Positions 1 through 8,021 of a stretch of 45,118 nucleotides of DNA are shown here, piece by piece. A program made the position numbers and the translations under genes. The notes below the pieces were generated by a model. The model did no database searches and was not told where the DNA came from. It saw nothing but the letters and a program-made list of their open reading frames with translations. Position 1 is the first letter of the stretch. Every line of letters begins with the position of its first letter. The stretch lies in contig CBFIGE010000016.1 in the NCBI GenBank assembly GCA_965662045.1, positions 1 through 45,118 on the forward strand. The letters are read 5' to 3'. The stretch comes from UBA3478 sp965662045. Lineage in GTDB: Bacteria > Bacteroidota > Bacteroidia > Flavobacteriales > Flavobacteriaceae.

Positions 1-76
1 CCATACCGAACAGAGAAGTTAAGCCCATTAGCGCCGATGGTACTGCCCCACAAGGTGGGAGAGTAGGTCGCCGCCT
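1..76 (+). rRNA. rrf: 5S ribosomal RNA, 3' part
   Basis: The window opens inside a 5S rRNA gene. The conserved stretch CCGAACAGAGAAGTTAAGCC is followed by GCGCCGATGGTACTGC and the closing GGTGGGAGAGTAGGTCGCCG, which is the usual 3' two-thirds of bacterial 5S rRNA. The 5' part and presumably the 23S and 16S genes lie to the left of the window. A strong terminator follows within 10 bases. The exact mature 3' end is estimated from the consensus. Confidence 0.95.
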
Positions 77-82
77 CCTTCG

Positions 83-114
83 AGCCCTGCACAGTAATGT
101 GCAGGGCTTTTTTT
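83..114 (+). terminator. Rho-independent terminator of the rRNA operon
   Basis: A perfect 10-bp stem, AGCCCTGCAC and GTGCAGGGCT, encloses the 6-base loop AGTAAT and is followed at once by a run of six T. It starts about 7 bases after the 5S rRNA end and is the natural end of the rRNA transcript. Confidence 0.93.
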
Positions 115-451
115 ATCGAGGAATTTATCATCAACGATAATTTTATTAACAGGACTATTAACGATTATTTGTGTCGTTTAAAGGGATTTTATTCCACTCA
201 AATAGAACATATTATACTTTTACAGTGAACCTAGAAAATCGGATTTTCCGAAAACATTAAGCCTCCTGAGACTTCTCATGGAGGTTTTTTTGTATTCTTT
301 TATTCAGAATTTTCTTACATTTCGGCAATCAAATGGAAAATAACAAGCTCAAACTGCATAATATGTGTATTAGGTCTATGATGATGTGATTTTCAACGTA
401 TTTTTAAACTGTTAATTAACCAAAATTGCATTTTTGTAAAAATCCTAAATT
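115..451 (+). other. Gene-free interval after the rRNA operon
   Basis: This AT-rich stretch between the 5S terminator and the curli operon has no convincing ORF and no tRNA-like cloverleaf. It holds one terminator hairpin at 262-291 that has no gene in front of it. Near its right end, at 429-436, is CATTTTTG, one base away from the TAnnTTTG box of Bacteroidota promoters. It sits 15 bases before the first curli start codon and could drive the operon, but no clear -33 element is visible, so this is only a candidate. Confidence 0.5.
262..291 (+). terminator. Orphan Rho-independent terminator
   Basis: CCTCC-TGAG pairs with CTCA-GGAGG across the loop ACTT, with one bulged T, and is followed by seven T. 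The hairpin is as good as the gene terminators elsewhere in the window. However, the 147 bases between it and the rRNA terminator hold no ORF. It could end an unannotated small RNA, back up the rRNA terminator, or be what remains of a lost gene. Confidence 0.7.
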
Positions 452-937
452 ATGAGAAAATACGTCTTATTTACATTTTTCGTCACCCTGACTTACAGTG
501 TGATGAATGCCCAAGTAGTTAGTTTAAACCAAACTGACCCAACCTTATCATTGCCTGCATTAACTCAATCTGGGCTCCCCAACTTTACAGAGTCATTGAG
601 TGTTGAGACTTCTATAGCACAGATTGGAAATTACAATTATGTAGTTGCTAATAATATATTGGCACAAGGAGACGTTAGTATAAAGCAAGATGGCAAAGCT
701 AATTTGGCTGCGGTTGCATTGATCGCTCCAAAAGTTAATTACCAACTAACGCAATATGGTAATAATAATATGCTCATAGACGTAGGGATAAATTTAAGAG
801 GTACCATAAATAGAAATATAACGCAATACGGAAGAGGATCTACTATAAATATTCAAGGAAGTAATGAAATGATAGATAATATGACGATTATTTCCAGAGG
901 GTCTCAAAATGTATACATAAGAGGTTTAAATTATTAA
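452..937 (+). CDS. Curlin-repeat amyloid subunit (CsgA/CsgB-like)
   Basis: 161 aa with an N-terminal signal peptide ending near NAQ (about residue 21). The mature part carries four curlin-type repeats with the Q-x-G-x-x-N signature: IAQIGNYN, IKQDGKAN, LTQYGNNN and the degenerate ITQYGRGS. The spacing is about 20-35 residues and the rest is rich in N, G, I and T. Curlin repeats stack into the cross-beta fibre of curli. With so few and irregular repeats, a nucleator or minor subunit (CsgB-like) is more likely than the major subunit, but that is inference. The stop codon directly abuts the ATG of the next gene, so it is the first gene of the curli operon. Confidence 0.82.
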   Translation: MRKYVLFTFFVTLTYSVMNAQVVSLNQTDPTLSLPALTQSGLPNFTESLSVETSIAQIGNYNYVVANNILAQGDVSIKQDGKANLAAVALIAPKVNYQLTQYGNNNMLIDVGINLRGTINRNITQYGRGSTINIQGSNEMIDNMTIISRGSQNVYIRGLNY

Positions 938-1693
938 ATGAAAGCAAACTGGTTCATATTGATTTTTGGCTTTGTGCTCTCTGTGGGAGCCCAAGAAAAC
1001 TCTTCTTTAAATAGAACGGTAAGTCCATCAATTGAGTTTGAACCAACCGAAAACGAAATTACCGTTCGTTTTTCTGTGTTTAATAAAGAACAATTTGATA
1101 AAAGTATAAGATTTCAAGCTGTCGTTGTTACCAAAACTAAGGACAACGAGACCGTGGACAGAATAGAAAAAACTGAAGACCAAATTCTTGGTAATGGTGA
1201 ATTCATAGATTTAGGAACTATTGACGCTAGTCTCGTTAATGCAGACAATATTGTGGGTTTCCTTTTGATTTATGAGGATAACAAAATTGTAGGTCAAGAA
1301 GTAGTTGAGGCCCAAAAATCTGAACTACTCAGTAGCATTAGTACACTTAATACAACAGTGGCTAGATCATCAGATTTTGAAGCTGCTTTACTAAGGACCT
1401 TAGTTATAGATGAGACTAAAACGAAACGCGGAAGAGACTTTTTTAGTGAATTTTATCTAAAATTTAAGGCGAATAACGTCGAAAGTACCGAAGTTGTTAA
1501 AATTCGTGAGGAATTAGCTATTGCTAATAACACTTTGATAAAGGTGATTGCAGGAGACGATGTAATATTTCAATTTTTCCTCTCACCTCGATTTAATTTT
1601 ATCGAAGAAGCAACAAATCAAACATTAGTAACGTTAAACCAATACTTTCAGCAACAAAATAGATTGAAAGATGAAACTTTTAAATATGAATAA
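938..1693 (+). CDS. csgE: CsgE-family curli assembly protein with extra N-terminal domain
   Basis: 251 aa with a signal peptide (about residues 1-18). Residues 152-240 match CsgE, the periplasmic chaperone that delivers curlin to the CsgG pore: VIDETKTKRGRDFFSEFY and later FQFFLSPRFNF are the family hallmarks. Enterobacterial CsgE is only about 129 aa. Here residues 25-125 form an additional beta-rich domain (IEFEPTENEITVRFSVF, then a charged segment and an alternating C-terminal half ending near KIVGQE) that resembles the small Ig-like CsgH curlin inhibitor in size and pattern. That assignment is a guess. The gene abuts the curlin gene and overlaps csgF. Confidence 0.87.
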   Translation: MKANWFILIFGFVLSVGAQENSSLNRTVSPSIEFEPTENEITVRFSVFNKEQFDKSIRFQAVVVTKTKDNETVDRIEKTEDQILGNGEFIDLGTIDASLVNADNIVGFLLIYEDNKIVGQEVVEAQKSELLSSISTLNTTVARSSDFEAALLRTLVIDETKTKRGRDFFSEFYLKFKANNVESTEVVKIREELAIANNTLIKVIAGDDVIFQFFLSPRFNFIEEATNQTLVTLNQYFQQQNRLKDETFKYE

Positions 1694-2090
1694 ATTTTTA
1701 ATTACAACAGTATTAGTATTTGGCTTCATAGCTTTTGGATATTCTCAACAATTGGTTTATACCCCTAAAAATCCAAATTTTGGAGGTGCTAATTTCAATT
1801 ATTCATGGTTATTGAGTTCAGCTCAAGCACAGAATAAATTTAAAGTAGAAGAAGACGATCCATTCGCTCAGCAAACTCAGTTAGAGCAGATTCAAGAAGA
1901 TCTGAATAGTTCTGTTTTAAGAGAAATTTCAAATTCATTTCTAGATTCTCAATTAGGCGACGGTTTAAGACCTGGGGTATTTAATGTGGGATCTCTAGTA
2001 CTAGATGTTTTTGAAACTCGAAACGGCTTGGTCGTAAACATATTGGATACCAATAATGGAGATCAAACCCAAATCATAGTCCCTAACTAA
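1671..2090 (+). CDS. csgF: CsgF, curli secretion accessory protein
   Basis: 139 aa, the usual CsgF length (138 in E. coli). After the signal peptide the diagnostic region reads YTPKNPNFGG and LLSSAQAQNKF, equivalent to the E. coli FRNPNFGG and LLNSAQAQN segment that inserts into the CsgG channel. The C-terminal half (LVLDVFETRNGLVVNILD) matches the beta-rich exposed part. CsgF couples secretion to nucleation at the cell surface. The first ATG overlaps csgE by 23 bases; a second ATG at 1686 gives a more compact signal peptide (MNKFLITTVLVFGF) and is equally plausible. The overlap suggests translational coupling. Confidence 0.93.
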   Translation: MKLLNMNKFLITTVLVFGFIAFGYSQQLVYTPKNPNFGGANFNYSWLLSSAQAQNKFKVEEDDPFAQQTQLEQIQEDLNSSVLREISNSFLDSQLGDGLRPGVFNVGSLVLDVFETRNGLVVNILDTNNGDQTQIIVPN

Positions 2091-2113
2091 AATTACATCA
2101 AAACACAGAAATT

Positions 2114-3502
2114 ATGAAAAATCTTTTATGGTGTTTAGTTGTTCTATTTACTGCAAGTTCTTGTGTGACCTATTTTAGTCCACCCATAGAAATTGCCAAA
2201 TCTAGAACTGGTGAAACATCACATCATTCAAGCCAACTACAAGAGCTGCCTGAAGCTGCAGAACCAATCGTAGTGGCTGTATACAACTTCAAAGATCTAA
2301 CAGGTCAATATAAATCAGTTGAGGCAGGTAGTAGTTTTAGTACTGCTGTTCCTCAAGGTTTGACTTCGATGTTGATAAAAACTCTCGAAGATTCACAATG
2401 GTTCTTGCCTATTGAACGTGAGAATTTATCCAATCTCCTAAATGAGAGAAACATTATTAGACAAACTAGAACAGAATATGAACCAAATTCTGGAAACCAA
2501 TTGGCTCCGCTTCTCTACGCTGGAGTTCTAATTGAAGGAGGAATTGTTTCTTACGATTCAAATATTAGAACTGGAGGATACGGTGCAAGATATTTTGGTG
2601 TAGGAGGAGGAACTCAATATCGAGAAGATAGAATCACTATATACCTTAGAGCTGTATCCACATCAACTGGACGTATTCTTAAAAACGTAAATGTTTCAAA
2701 GACAATTCTGTCTCAAGCGATAGAGGCAAGTTTATTTAGATATGTTGCGATTGAGCGTTTGATGGAAGCTGAAACAGGTATCACTAAGAACGAACCTGTG
2801 CAACTAGCAGTTCAAGATGCTATCGAAAAAGCGGTGTACTCTCTGATTGTTGAAGGACTAGAAGAAAAACTTTGGAGGTCAAAAGATGGTGTTGAAACAG
2901 AAACCGTTTTAATTAATGATTATAAAGAAGCGAAAGAAGAAGAATTAAAACGCGGTTTATACGGAAGAGAAAGAATTAAAAGTACAGATGACGCTCAAGT
3001 TTCATTGAGACTTGGAGTACCTACACTTATGGATGACATTACAGAATCTTCTTCAGGCTTTTCTGCAGGTTTCAGTTACCATTACAAGTTAAATGATTAC
3101 TTCACAGCTGTTGGTGATTTAAATATGACACAGCTGACTGCAACTAGAGTTAAAAGAAATTACTTGCAACCTAGACTAGGAATAAATATTCAGTTTTCAC
3201 CTTATGACAAACTAGCCCCATACGTCTATGGAGGTGGGTCATATATGGCAAATCTAAGCGGACAGTTAAATGGCGATAGTGATGTTGCTAAATCTGATGC
3301 TCTTGGGTTTCATTATGGTGCAGGTTTACAATATGTTATAAATGAGGATATATCTGTTTCATTGTTTATGGAAAATACGCATACCAATACAGATGATATT
3401 GATGGTAACGTTTTCGGGAACATCAATGACAGATTTTATAATATGGGAATTCAAATAAAGTATAGATTAGGAAAAAAACGAAATTATGATGCTCTTCAAT
3501 AA
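2114..3502 (+). CDS. csgG: CsgG-family curli secretion channel with C-terminal beta-barrel domain
   Basis: 462 aa, against about 277 aa for enterobacterial CsgG. There is a lipoprotein signal with lipobox TASSC, so the acylated Cys is residue 17. Residues about 50-252 are CsgG: VAVYNFKDLTGQYK, IERENLSNLLNER, YDSNIRTGGYGARYFG and TGRILKNVNVSKTILS are all family hallmarks of the nonameric outer-membrane pore. From about residue 293 to the end there is an added domain with alternating amphipathic strands (VSLRLGVPTLMD, FSAGFSYHYKLNDYFT, QPRLGINIQFSPYDKLAPYVYGG, ending MGIQIKYRLGKK). It looks like an 8-stranded OmpA/OmpX-type barrel. Its role is unknown. The gene's end overlaps the next gene by 17 bases. 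Confidence 0.92.
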   Translation: MKNLLWCLVVLFTASSCVTYFSPPIEIAKSRTGETSHHSSQLQELPEAAEPIVVAVYNFKDLTGQYKSVEAGSSFSTAVPQGLTSMLIKTLEDSQWFLPIERENLSNLLNERNIIRQTRTEYEPNSGNQLAPLLYAGVLIEGGIVSYDSNIRTGGYGARYFGVGGGTQYREDRITIYLRAVSTSTGRILKNVNVSKTILSQAIEASLFRYVAIERLMEAETGITKNEPVQLAVQDAIEKAVYSLIVEGLEEKLWRSKDGVETETVLINDYKEAKEEELKRGLYGRERIKSTDDAQVSLRLGVPTLMDDITESSSGFSAGFSYHYKLNDYFTAVGDLNMTQLTATRVKRNYLQPRLGINIQFSPYDKLAPYVYGGGSYMANLSGQLNGDSDVAKSDALGFHYGAGLQYVINEDISVSLFMENTHTNTDDIDGNVFGNINDRFYNMGIQIKYRLGKKRNYDALQ

Positions 3503-4997
3503 AAAAACAATTTGTTCAATATTTGCCGTGCTATTGCTCATCTCGTGTGAGTCAGAGCTTATAGATCAGGCAACATTTGGGACCCTTACAGGAACGGTCC
3601 TAGATGAAGAAACTCAAGCTCCGCTTGAAAACGCTAAAGTAAGTACTTCGCCTTCGACTTCTACTGTTTTCACAGATGCAACAGGTGTGTTTACAATTAA
3701 TGATATGCCTGAGGGAGATTATGCTATACGAGCAGAATATGATGGATACCTATCAGGGTTTGAACCTGCAACAGTGACCGCTGGCGCTACTTATTCTATT
3801 GTGATAGAGATGGTTGATGAGGATACTAACAATGTTGGTCCAAATAGAGCAGCTCTTACAGCCCCTGCTGATAATGCTTCAGTATTCAATACAGAAGTCG
3901 CTTTTGGGTGGACTTCAGGGAAAAATGATAGTGATGAACTCTCATATGACTTTGAATTGAGAAATGGTGCTACTGACGAAATTATTAGTAGACAGAACTT
4001 GGCAGATACTACACTTACTTTAGATGCACTTGTTTTAGGTACTCAGTACTTCTGGCAAGTAACAAGTAGTGATGGTTCTAACCCTTCTGTTATAAGTAAT
4101 GTTAGTAGTTTCAAAATAGAAATCTCAGAAGAGAATAGATTCTTATTTGTTCGATCAGAAGAGAACAACAATACAATCATTTCTGGCGGAAACCAGGCAG
4201 ATGCAGTAGAGGTCAATGTTACGACCAAAAACTCAAATGCTTACGCTCCTGCTGTTAGTCCAGAGAGAGATAGAGTGGCTTACATACAAACCGTTGGTTC
4301 TAACGATCAAATCTTTTTAATGGATTCTAATGGTTTTAGTAGAACACAACTCACTACGAATGTTCCCGCAGGCAGCTTTAGAAACCAAGAAATTAAATTG
4401 GCTTGGAATAATCAAGGTGATAAAATTTATTACCCTCGTTTCAATAAACTCTATGCTGTAAATTCAATAACCAAATTCTCTGAGGCTGTATATTCTGCAG
4501 ATTCTGATAGAATGATTTCAAAGGTTGATGTAAATCCAGCAACAGGAGAGATCGCAATGGTGATTACCGATGCTGATGGATACCAAGGAGAAATTGTAGT
4601 TTATAATCCAGCAGATTTATCTGAAACAGTAGTATTCTCTAGTACGGGAGGAGCTCTAGGTGGATTAGATTACTCTATTGATGGAACAACACTGCTATAC
4701 ACTGCAGACATTACTGGAGAAGAAAATGCTCAGCACAGAAAATTTGATAACAGAATTTTTAGCTTGGACATGACAACTCTTGTTTCTTCAGAAGTGAATA
4801 CTGGTAAAGAAATTGGATATAACGAAACAGATCCTTTTTATTCTCCAAATGGAGCAGAAATATTATACGTGAATCGATCAAATGATGATTTTGGTGATGC
4901 ATTGATTTATGTAGTTCCTGTTCCAACACCAGCGGATACTAATGCTCTTACTAGGACGCAAACATTTAGTAACGGTTCTGAGGCAGTTTGGTATTAA
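3486..4997 (+). CDS. Lipoprotein with carboxypeptidase-like, FN3-like and TolB-like propeller domains
   Basis: 503 aa. The N-terminus has lipobox LLISC (Cys21). Residues about 33-110 form a carboxypeptidase-regulatory-like beta-sandwich (GTLTGTVLDEETQAPLENA, then FTINDMPEGDYAIRAEYDGY). Residues about 117-212 look like a fibronectin type III domain (FGWTSGKNDSDELSYDFEL, TQYFWQVTSSDG). Residues about 216-503 contain PD40/TolB-type propeller blades (YAPAVSPERDRVAYIQ, ETDPFYSPNGAEILYVNRS). The start overlaps csgG by 17 bases and a terminator follows, so it belongs to the curli operon. A surface or periplasmic scaffold for the fibre is a reasonable inference. No enzyme motif is visible. Confidence 0.85.
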   Translation: MMLFNKKTICSIFAVLLLISCESELIDQATFGTLTGTVLDEETQAPLENAKVSTSPSTSTVFTDATGVFTINDMPEGDYAIRAEYDGYLSGFEPATVTAGATYSIVIEMVDEDTNNVGPNRAALTAPADNASVFNTEVAFGWTSGKNDSDELSYDFELRNGATDEIISRQNLADTTLTLDALVLGTQYFWQVTSSDGSNPSVISNVSSFKIEISEENRFLFVRSEENNNTIISGGNQADAVEVNVTTKNSNAYAPAVSPERDRVAYIQTVGSNDQIFLMDSNGFSRTQLTTNVPAGSFRNQEIKLAWNNQGDKIYYPRFNKLYAVNSITKFSEAVYSADSDRMISKVDVNPATGEIAMVITDADGYQGEIVVYNPADLSETVVFSSTGGALGGLDYSIDGTTLLYTADITGEENAQHRKFDNRIFSLDMTTLVSSEVNTGKEIGYNETDPFYSPNGAEILYVNRSNDDFGDALIYVVPVPTPADTNALTRTQTFSNGSEAVWY

Positions 4998-5016
4998 TCC
5001 AAAACCACTATAACAC

Positions 5017-5050
5017 AAAAAAGCCATTTCATTTGAAATGGCTTTTTTGT
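5017..5050 (+). terminator. Rho-independent terminator of the curli operon
   Basis: AGCCATTTC and GAAATGGCT form a perfect 9-bp stem around ATTT. It is flanked by an A-run on the left and a T-run on the right, so the hairpin could also work on the opposite strand. It lies 20 bases after the propeller lipoprotein stop codon. Confidence 0.92.
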
Positions 5051-5096
5051 TTTTCAACTCAAATCTTTACTTAACTTCGCTGGGATAAAAAGAGGC

Positions 5097-5753
5097 ATGA
5101 CGAAATCCAGGTATGATACTTTTTTATTGTACAAATACATCCCAATTATTTTGGCAATTGGTATCTTGTATTTTATTCAAAAGGGAGAAGTTGTATTATG
5201 GGTTCAGTCCATTCACACTTCATTTTTAGATCTTTTTTTTAGTGGTGTCACAGTGTTTGGAGACGCAACTTGGACGGTATTAATATTAATTTGGATTATC
5301 TATAAATCCAATTACAGATGGCTGGGCCTTTTAATCTTGGCCTTTTTATTTCATGGCTTTTTTGTGCACATATTTAAACAGTGGTTGGCAAGTGGAGCAC
5401 CAAGACCCTTTAGCTACTTCACTGAACGATCACAAGTAGATCTTTTGCATCTGACTGAAAATATAAAAATTAGAAAGTGGAATAGTTTTCCTTCTGGACA
5501 TACGGCAACAGCCTTTTTTATGGCTTCATTTATAATTGGATACAACAATTTTTCTGGTGCTAGTAAATGGTTTTGCTATGCTCTAGCTGTTCTTGTGGGA
5601 ATTTCCCGAATGTATCTTGGACAACACTTTTACATCGATATCGTTTTTGGGGCATTTTTTGGAATGTTGGCTTTTGATTTAGCACATGTAATTATAGGAT
5701 CGGCAAAAAATACAATTTGGAATTATAAAATCATTAAGTCAAAAACAAAATGA
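5097..5753 (+). CDS. PAP2-family membrane phosphatase
   Basis: 218 aa with about six hydrophobic segments. The three phosphatase motifs of the PAP2/acid-phosphatase superfamily are present: K94...RP(103-104), PSGHTA (122-127) with the phosphate-binding His125, and SRMYLGQHFYID (170-181) with the nucleophile His177 and Asp181. The K-to-RP spacing is two residues longer than in the classical motif. The family removes phosphate from lipid substrates such as lipid A, undecaprenyl pyrophosphate or phosphatidate; the actual substrate cannot be read from sequence. The stop overlaps the start of a glycosyltransferase (ATGA), which suggests a shared role in envelope lipid modification. Confidence 0.88.
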   Translation: MTKSRYDTFLLYKYIPIILAIGILYFIQKGEVVLWVQSIHTSFLDLFFSGVTVFGDATWTVLILIWIIYKSNYRWLGLLILAFLFHGFFVHIFKQWLASGAPRPFSYFTERSQVDLLHLTENIKIRKWNSFPSGHTATAFFMASFIIGYNNFSGASKWFCYALAVLVGISRMYLGQHFYIDIVFGAFFGMLAFDLAHVIIGSAKNTIWNYKIIKSKTK

Positions 5754-7321
5754 AAAGCTCAACGATTTTTGATATTTTTCTTTTTTTGTTTGTTTTTAGC
5801 TTGTTGAATTCATTTTCAGGTGCCTATCCTATATATATATTAGATGAAGCTAAAAATGCAGAGGCGGCAAGGGAAATGTACGAAAATGCCTCTTACATAG
5901 TTCCTTATTTTAACGGGGAATTGAGAAGCGACAAGCCTGTACTGCATTATTATTTTATGAGTCTAGGTTATAAATTATTTGGAGTCAATGCCTATGGCGC
6001 TCGGTTTTTTTCAGCTTTTTTTGGTGCTTTATGTCTTCTTTTTACCTTTTTTACAGTGCGTAAAATTACCAATAAACAAATCGCATTTTGGACATTAGGG
6101 TTATTACTCAGTTCATTGTTTTTTGTACAGGAATTTCATTTGGCTGTTCCAGATCCATATTTAATATTTTTTGTGACCTCTAGCTTGTGGTCTATTTTTT
6201 TATTTGATCAAACCCGTCAATCTAAATGGTTATTTTCGGCTTATACACTTGCCGGACTTGGTGTGTTAAGTAAAGGGCCTATCGCACTCTTAATTCCTAT
6301 TGGAGCCATGGGTATTTATCTGATATGGTCAAAACGATTTAATTGGAAGACTATTAAATCTTTTAAGCCCTTAGTTGGTGTATTATGGAGTTTGCTTATT
6401 GCCTTTCCTTGGTTTTATTTAGTTCATAAGGAAACCCAAGGCGAATTTACTAATGGATTTTTTTTAGATCATAATCTTTCGCGATTTAGTTCAGAAAAAG
6501 AAGGTCATGGAGGATTGTTTATCATTACCTGGTTATTTGCTTTACTTGGTCTGTTTCCTGGTGGACTTGTTTTATTTAAGTCTTTTCGGTTTTTAAAAAT
6601 TCAGAGTGGCAAAAATGATTTACTTCGGTTTGCTATATCCTGTACCCTGATTGTAATAACTATTTTTAGCTTTTCGAGTACAAAACTTCCCAATTATACA
6701 CTCCCAGCTATTCCTTTTATGGCTGTTATTTCTGCCTTGTATTTGAATTCTAAGGACGCTTTTAACAAACCTAGAAATTGGACCTATGTTTTTCTGTTTT
6801 TGATGTTGTTTTCTGCAGCAATTCCTATTGTTGGCTATCTTGCTTTGGCTCAGGAAGAATCCTTGAATGAGTTAAAATCACTCGCTTTTTATTTGGGTGT
6901 ACTGACCTTTGTTTCTGCTGTTGCATTTGTAATTCATTTGAAGAAGAACACTTTTAAGGCCATTCAATTGACCGCGATGGGATGGATTTTAATGTATCTT
7001 ATATTATTTGGTCATATTTACCCTCAACTCACCACATTTTCTCCTGTTGAAAAGGCAAAACCTATACTACATAATCAAGAAGATGTGATTGTTTTTAGTC
7101 GTATGGATGCTGCTTTTCCGGTGAATTATAAGCGTGTTTATCCGGTAGCTAAAGATTATAAAGAATTAAAGCAGTGGGTCAAATATCATCCAGAAGGAAT
7201 GATTTTAACCAACACAAGGGATCGAGAACATCTTAAGTTTTTAGAAGAGCAGTACCTCCTAATTTTTGAACAAAAAGCGCTTTTTGAAAATCACCGAACC
7301 CGAATTTTTACATTAAAGTAA
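5750..7321 (+). CDS. ArnT/PMT-like membrane glycosyltransferase
   Basis: 523 aa, a polytopic GT-C type enzyme. Near the N-terminus the first loop carries the acidic pair Asp32-Glu33 (YILDEAKNAEAAREM) and then SDKPVLHYYFMSLGYKLFG. This is the arrangement of ArnT, protein O-mannosyltransferases and related enzymes that take sugar from a polyprenyl-phosphate donor. About 10-12 transmembrane segments follow, then a soluble C-terminal domain from about residue 430. ArnT adds aminoarabinose to lipid A; here the acceptor and sugar are unknown. It overlaps the PAP2 gene by 4 bases. Its 3' end overlaps the convergent ZIP transporter gene by 9 bases. Confidence 0.85.
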   Translation: MKSSTIFDIFLFLFVFSLLNSFSGAYPIYILDEAKNAEAAREMYENASYIVPYFNGELRSDKPVLHYYFMSLGYKLFGVNAYGARFFSAFFGALCLLFTFFTVRKITNKQIAFWTLGLLLSSLFFVQEFHLAVPDPYLIFFVTSSLWSIFLFDQTRQSKWLFSAYTLAGLGVLSKGPIALLIPIGAMGIYLIWSKRFNWKTIKSFKPLVGVLWSLLIAFPWFYLVHKETQGEFTNGFFLDHNLSRFSSEKEGHGGLFIITWLFALLGLFPGGLVLFKSFRFLKIQSGKNDLLRFAISCTLIVITIFSFSSTKLPNYTLPAIPFMAVISALYLNSKDAFNKPRNWTYVFLFLMLFSAAIPIVGYLALAQEESLNELKSLAFYLGVLTFVSAVAFVIHLKKNTFKAIQLTAMGWILMYLILFGHIYPQLTTFSPVEKAKPILHNQEDVIVFSRMDAAFPVNYKRVYPVAKDYKELKQWVKYHPEGMILTNTRDREHLKFLEEQYLLIFEQKALFENHRTRIFTLK

Positions 7322-7972
7322 ATAGGCTAAGCCTATACCTAAAATAACTACTATGAGCTTTCTCACATTCAACTGATGTTTATCGTCAGATTCAAACAGA
7401 ATTATGGATGCGATATGAATCAATAGTCCTGCCGAAAAGGCGAATAATTCAATTTCAAAATTTTTAAAGAAAGAAAAGTGTTCAGCACTTAAACTGCCCA
7501 ATGGAGTCATTAGCGCAAAGAGTGTAATAAGTAGCCAAGTGAAAGCCGCATGTAAGTTTATAGCGCGTAAAAATTGATAAAATACAATACCTACAGGAAT
7601 TTTGTGTAAAACAATTGCCAATAAATAATGATCAAACTTTCCCATAGGGATTCCTTCTAGAAAGGAATGAATAGAAAGTGCAAACATTACGATAATGGTT
7701 TTACTATTTTTAGGGTGTAAATGTCCGTGTTCAACACCTTTACTGAAAGTTTCTAAAAATAATTGGAGCAAAATTCCAGCTAATACAAATACACCTGCAT
7801 TCGATTGAGATTGAAATACGTAGGGTAAGACCTCCAGAACAATAGTCCCCAACAAAAAGGCTCCACTAAATAACAATAAACTCTGAGTAGCCTTTTTTGA
7901 TTTAGAAAGTCCAGTGTGATGAATGCCAACACCCATAAAGATTGCCAAAAAAGAAAGCGTAATATCAAGCAT
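7313..7972 (-). CDS. ZIP-family divalent metal transporter
   Basis: 219 aa with about eight hydrophobic segments. It has the two metal-site helices of the ZIP family: HSFLEGIPMG in TM4 and LHKIPVGIVFY in TM5. Between TM3 and TM4 is a short His-rich loop (VEHGHLHP), a common metal-binding linker. ZIP proteins import zinc or other divalent cations into the cytoplasm; specificity is not visible here. The gene is convergent with the glycosyltransferase and divergent from the rRNA methyltransferase, with only 49 bases between the two starts. Confidence 0.87.
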   Translation of the reverse strand: MLDITLSFLAIFMGVGIHHTGLSKSKKATQSLLLFSGAFLLGTIVLEVLPYVFQSQSNAGVFVLAGILLQLFLETFSKGVEHGHLHPKNSKTIIVMFALSIHSFLEGIPMGKFDHYLLAIVLHKIPVGIVFYQFLRAINLHAAFTWLLITLFALMTPLGSLSAEHFSFFKNFEIELFAFSAGLLIHIASIILFESDDKHQLNVRKLIVVILGIGLAYLL

Positions 7973-8021
7973 GAATCTTGCAATTATTTCCTCGCGAAAT
8001 TAGCCTATTTTTACCAGAATT

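Noticed and set aside
115..261. tRNA gene following the 5S rRNA
   Set aside because: No TTCRANYC loop, no anticodon stem and no CCA-compatible acceptor stem in this interval.
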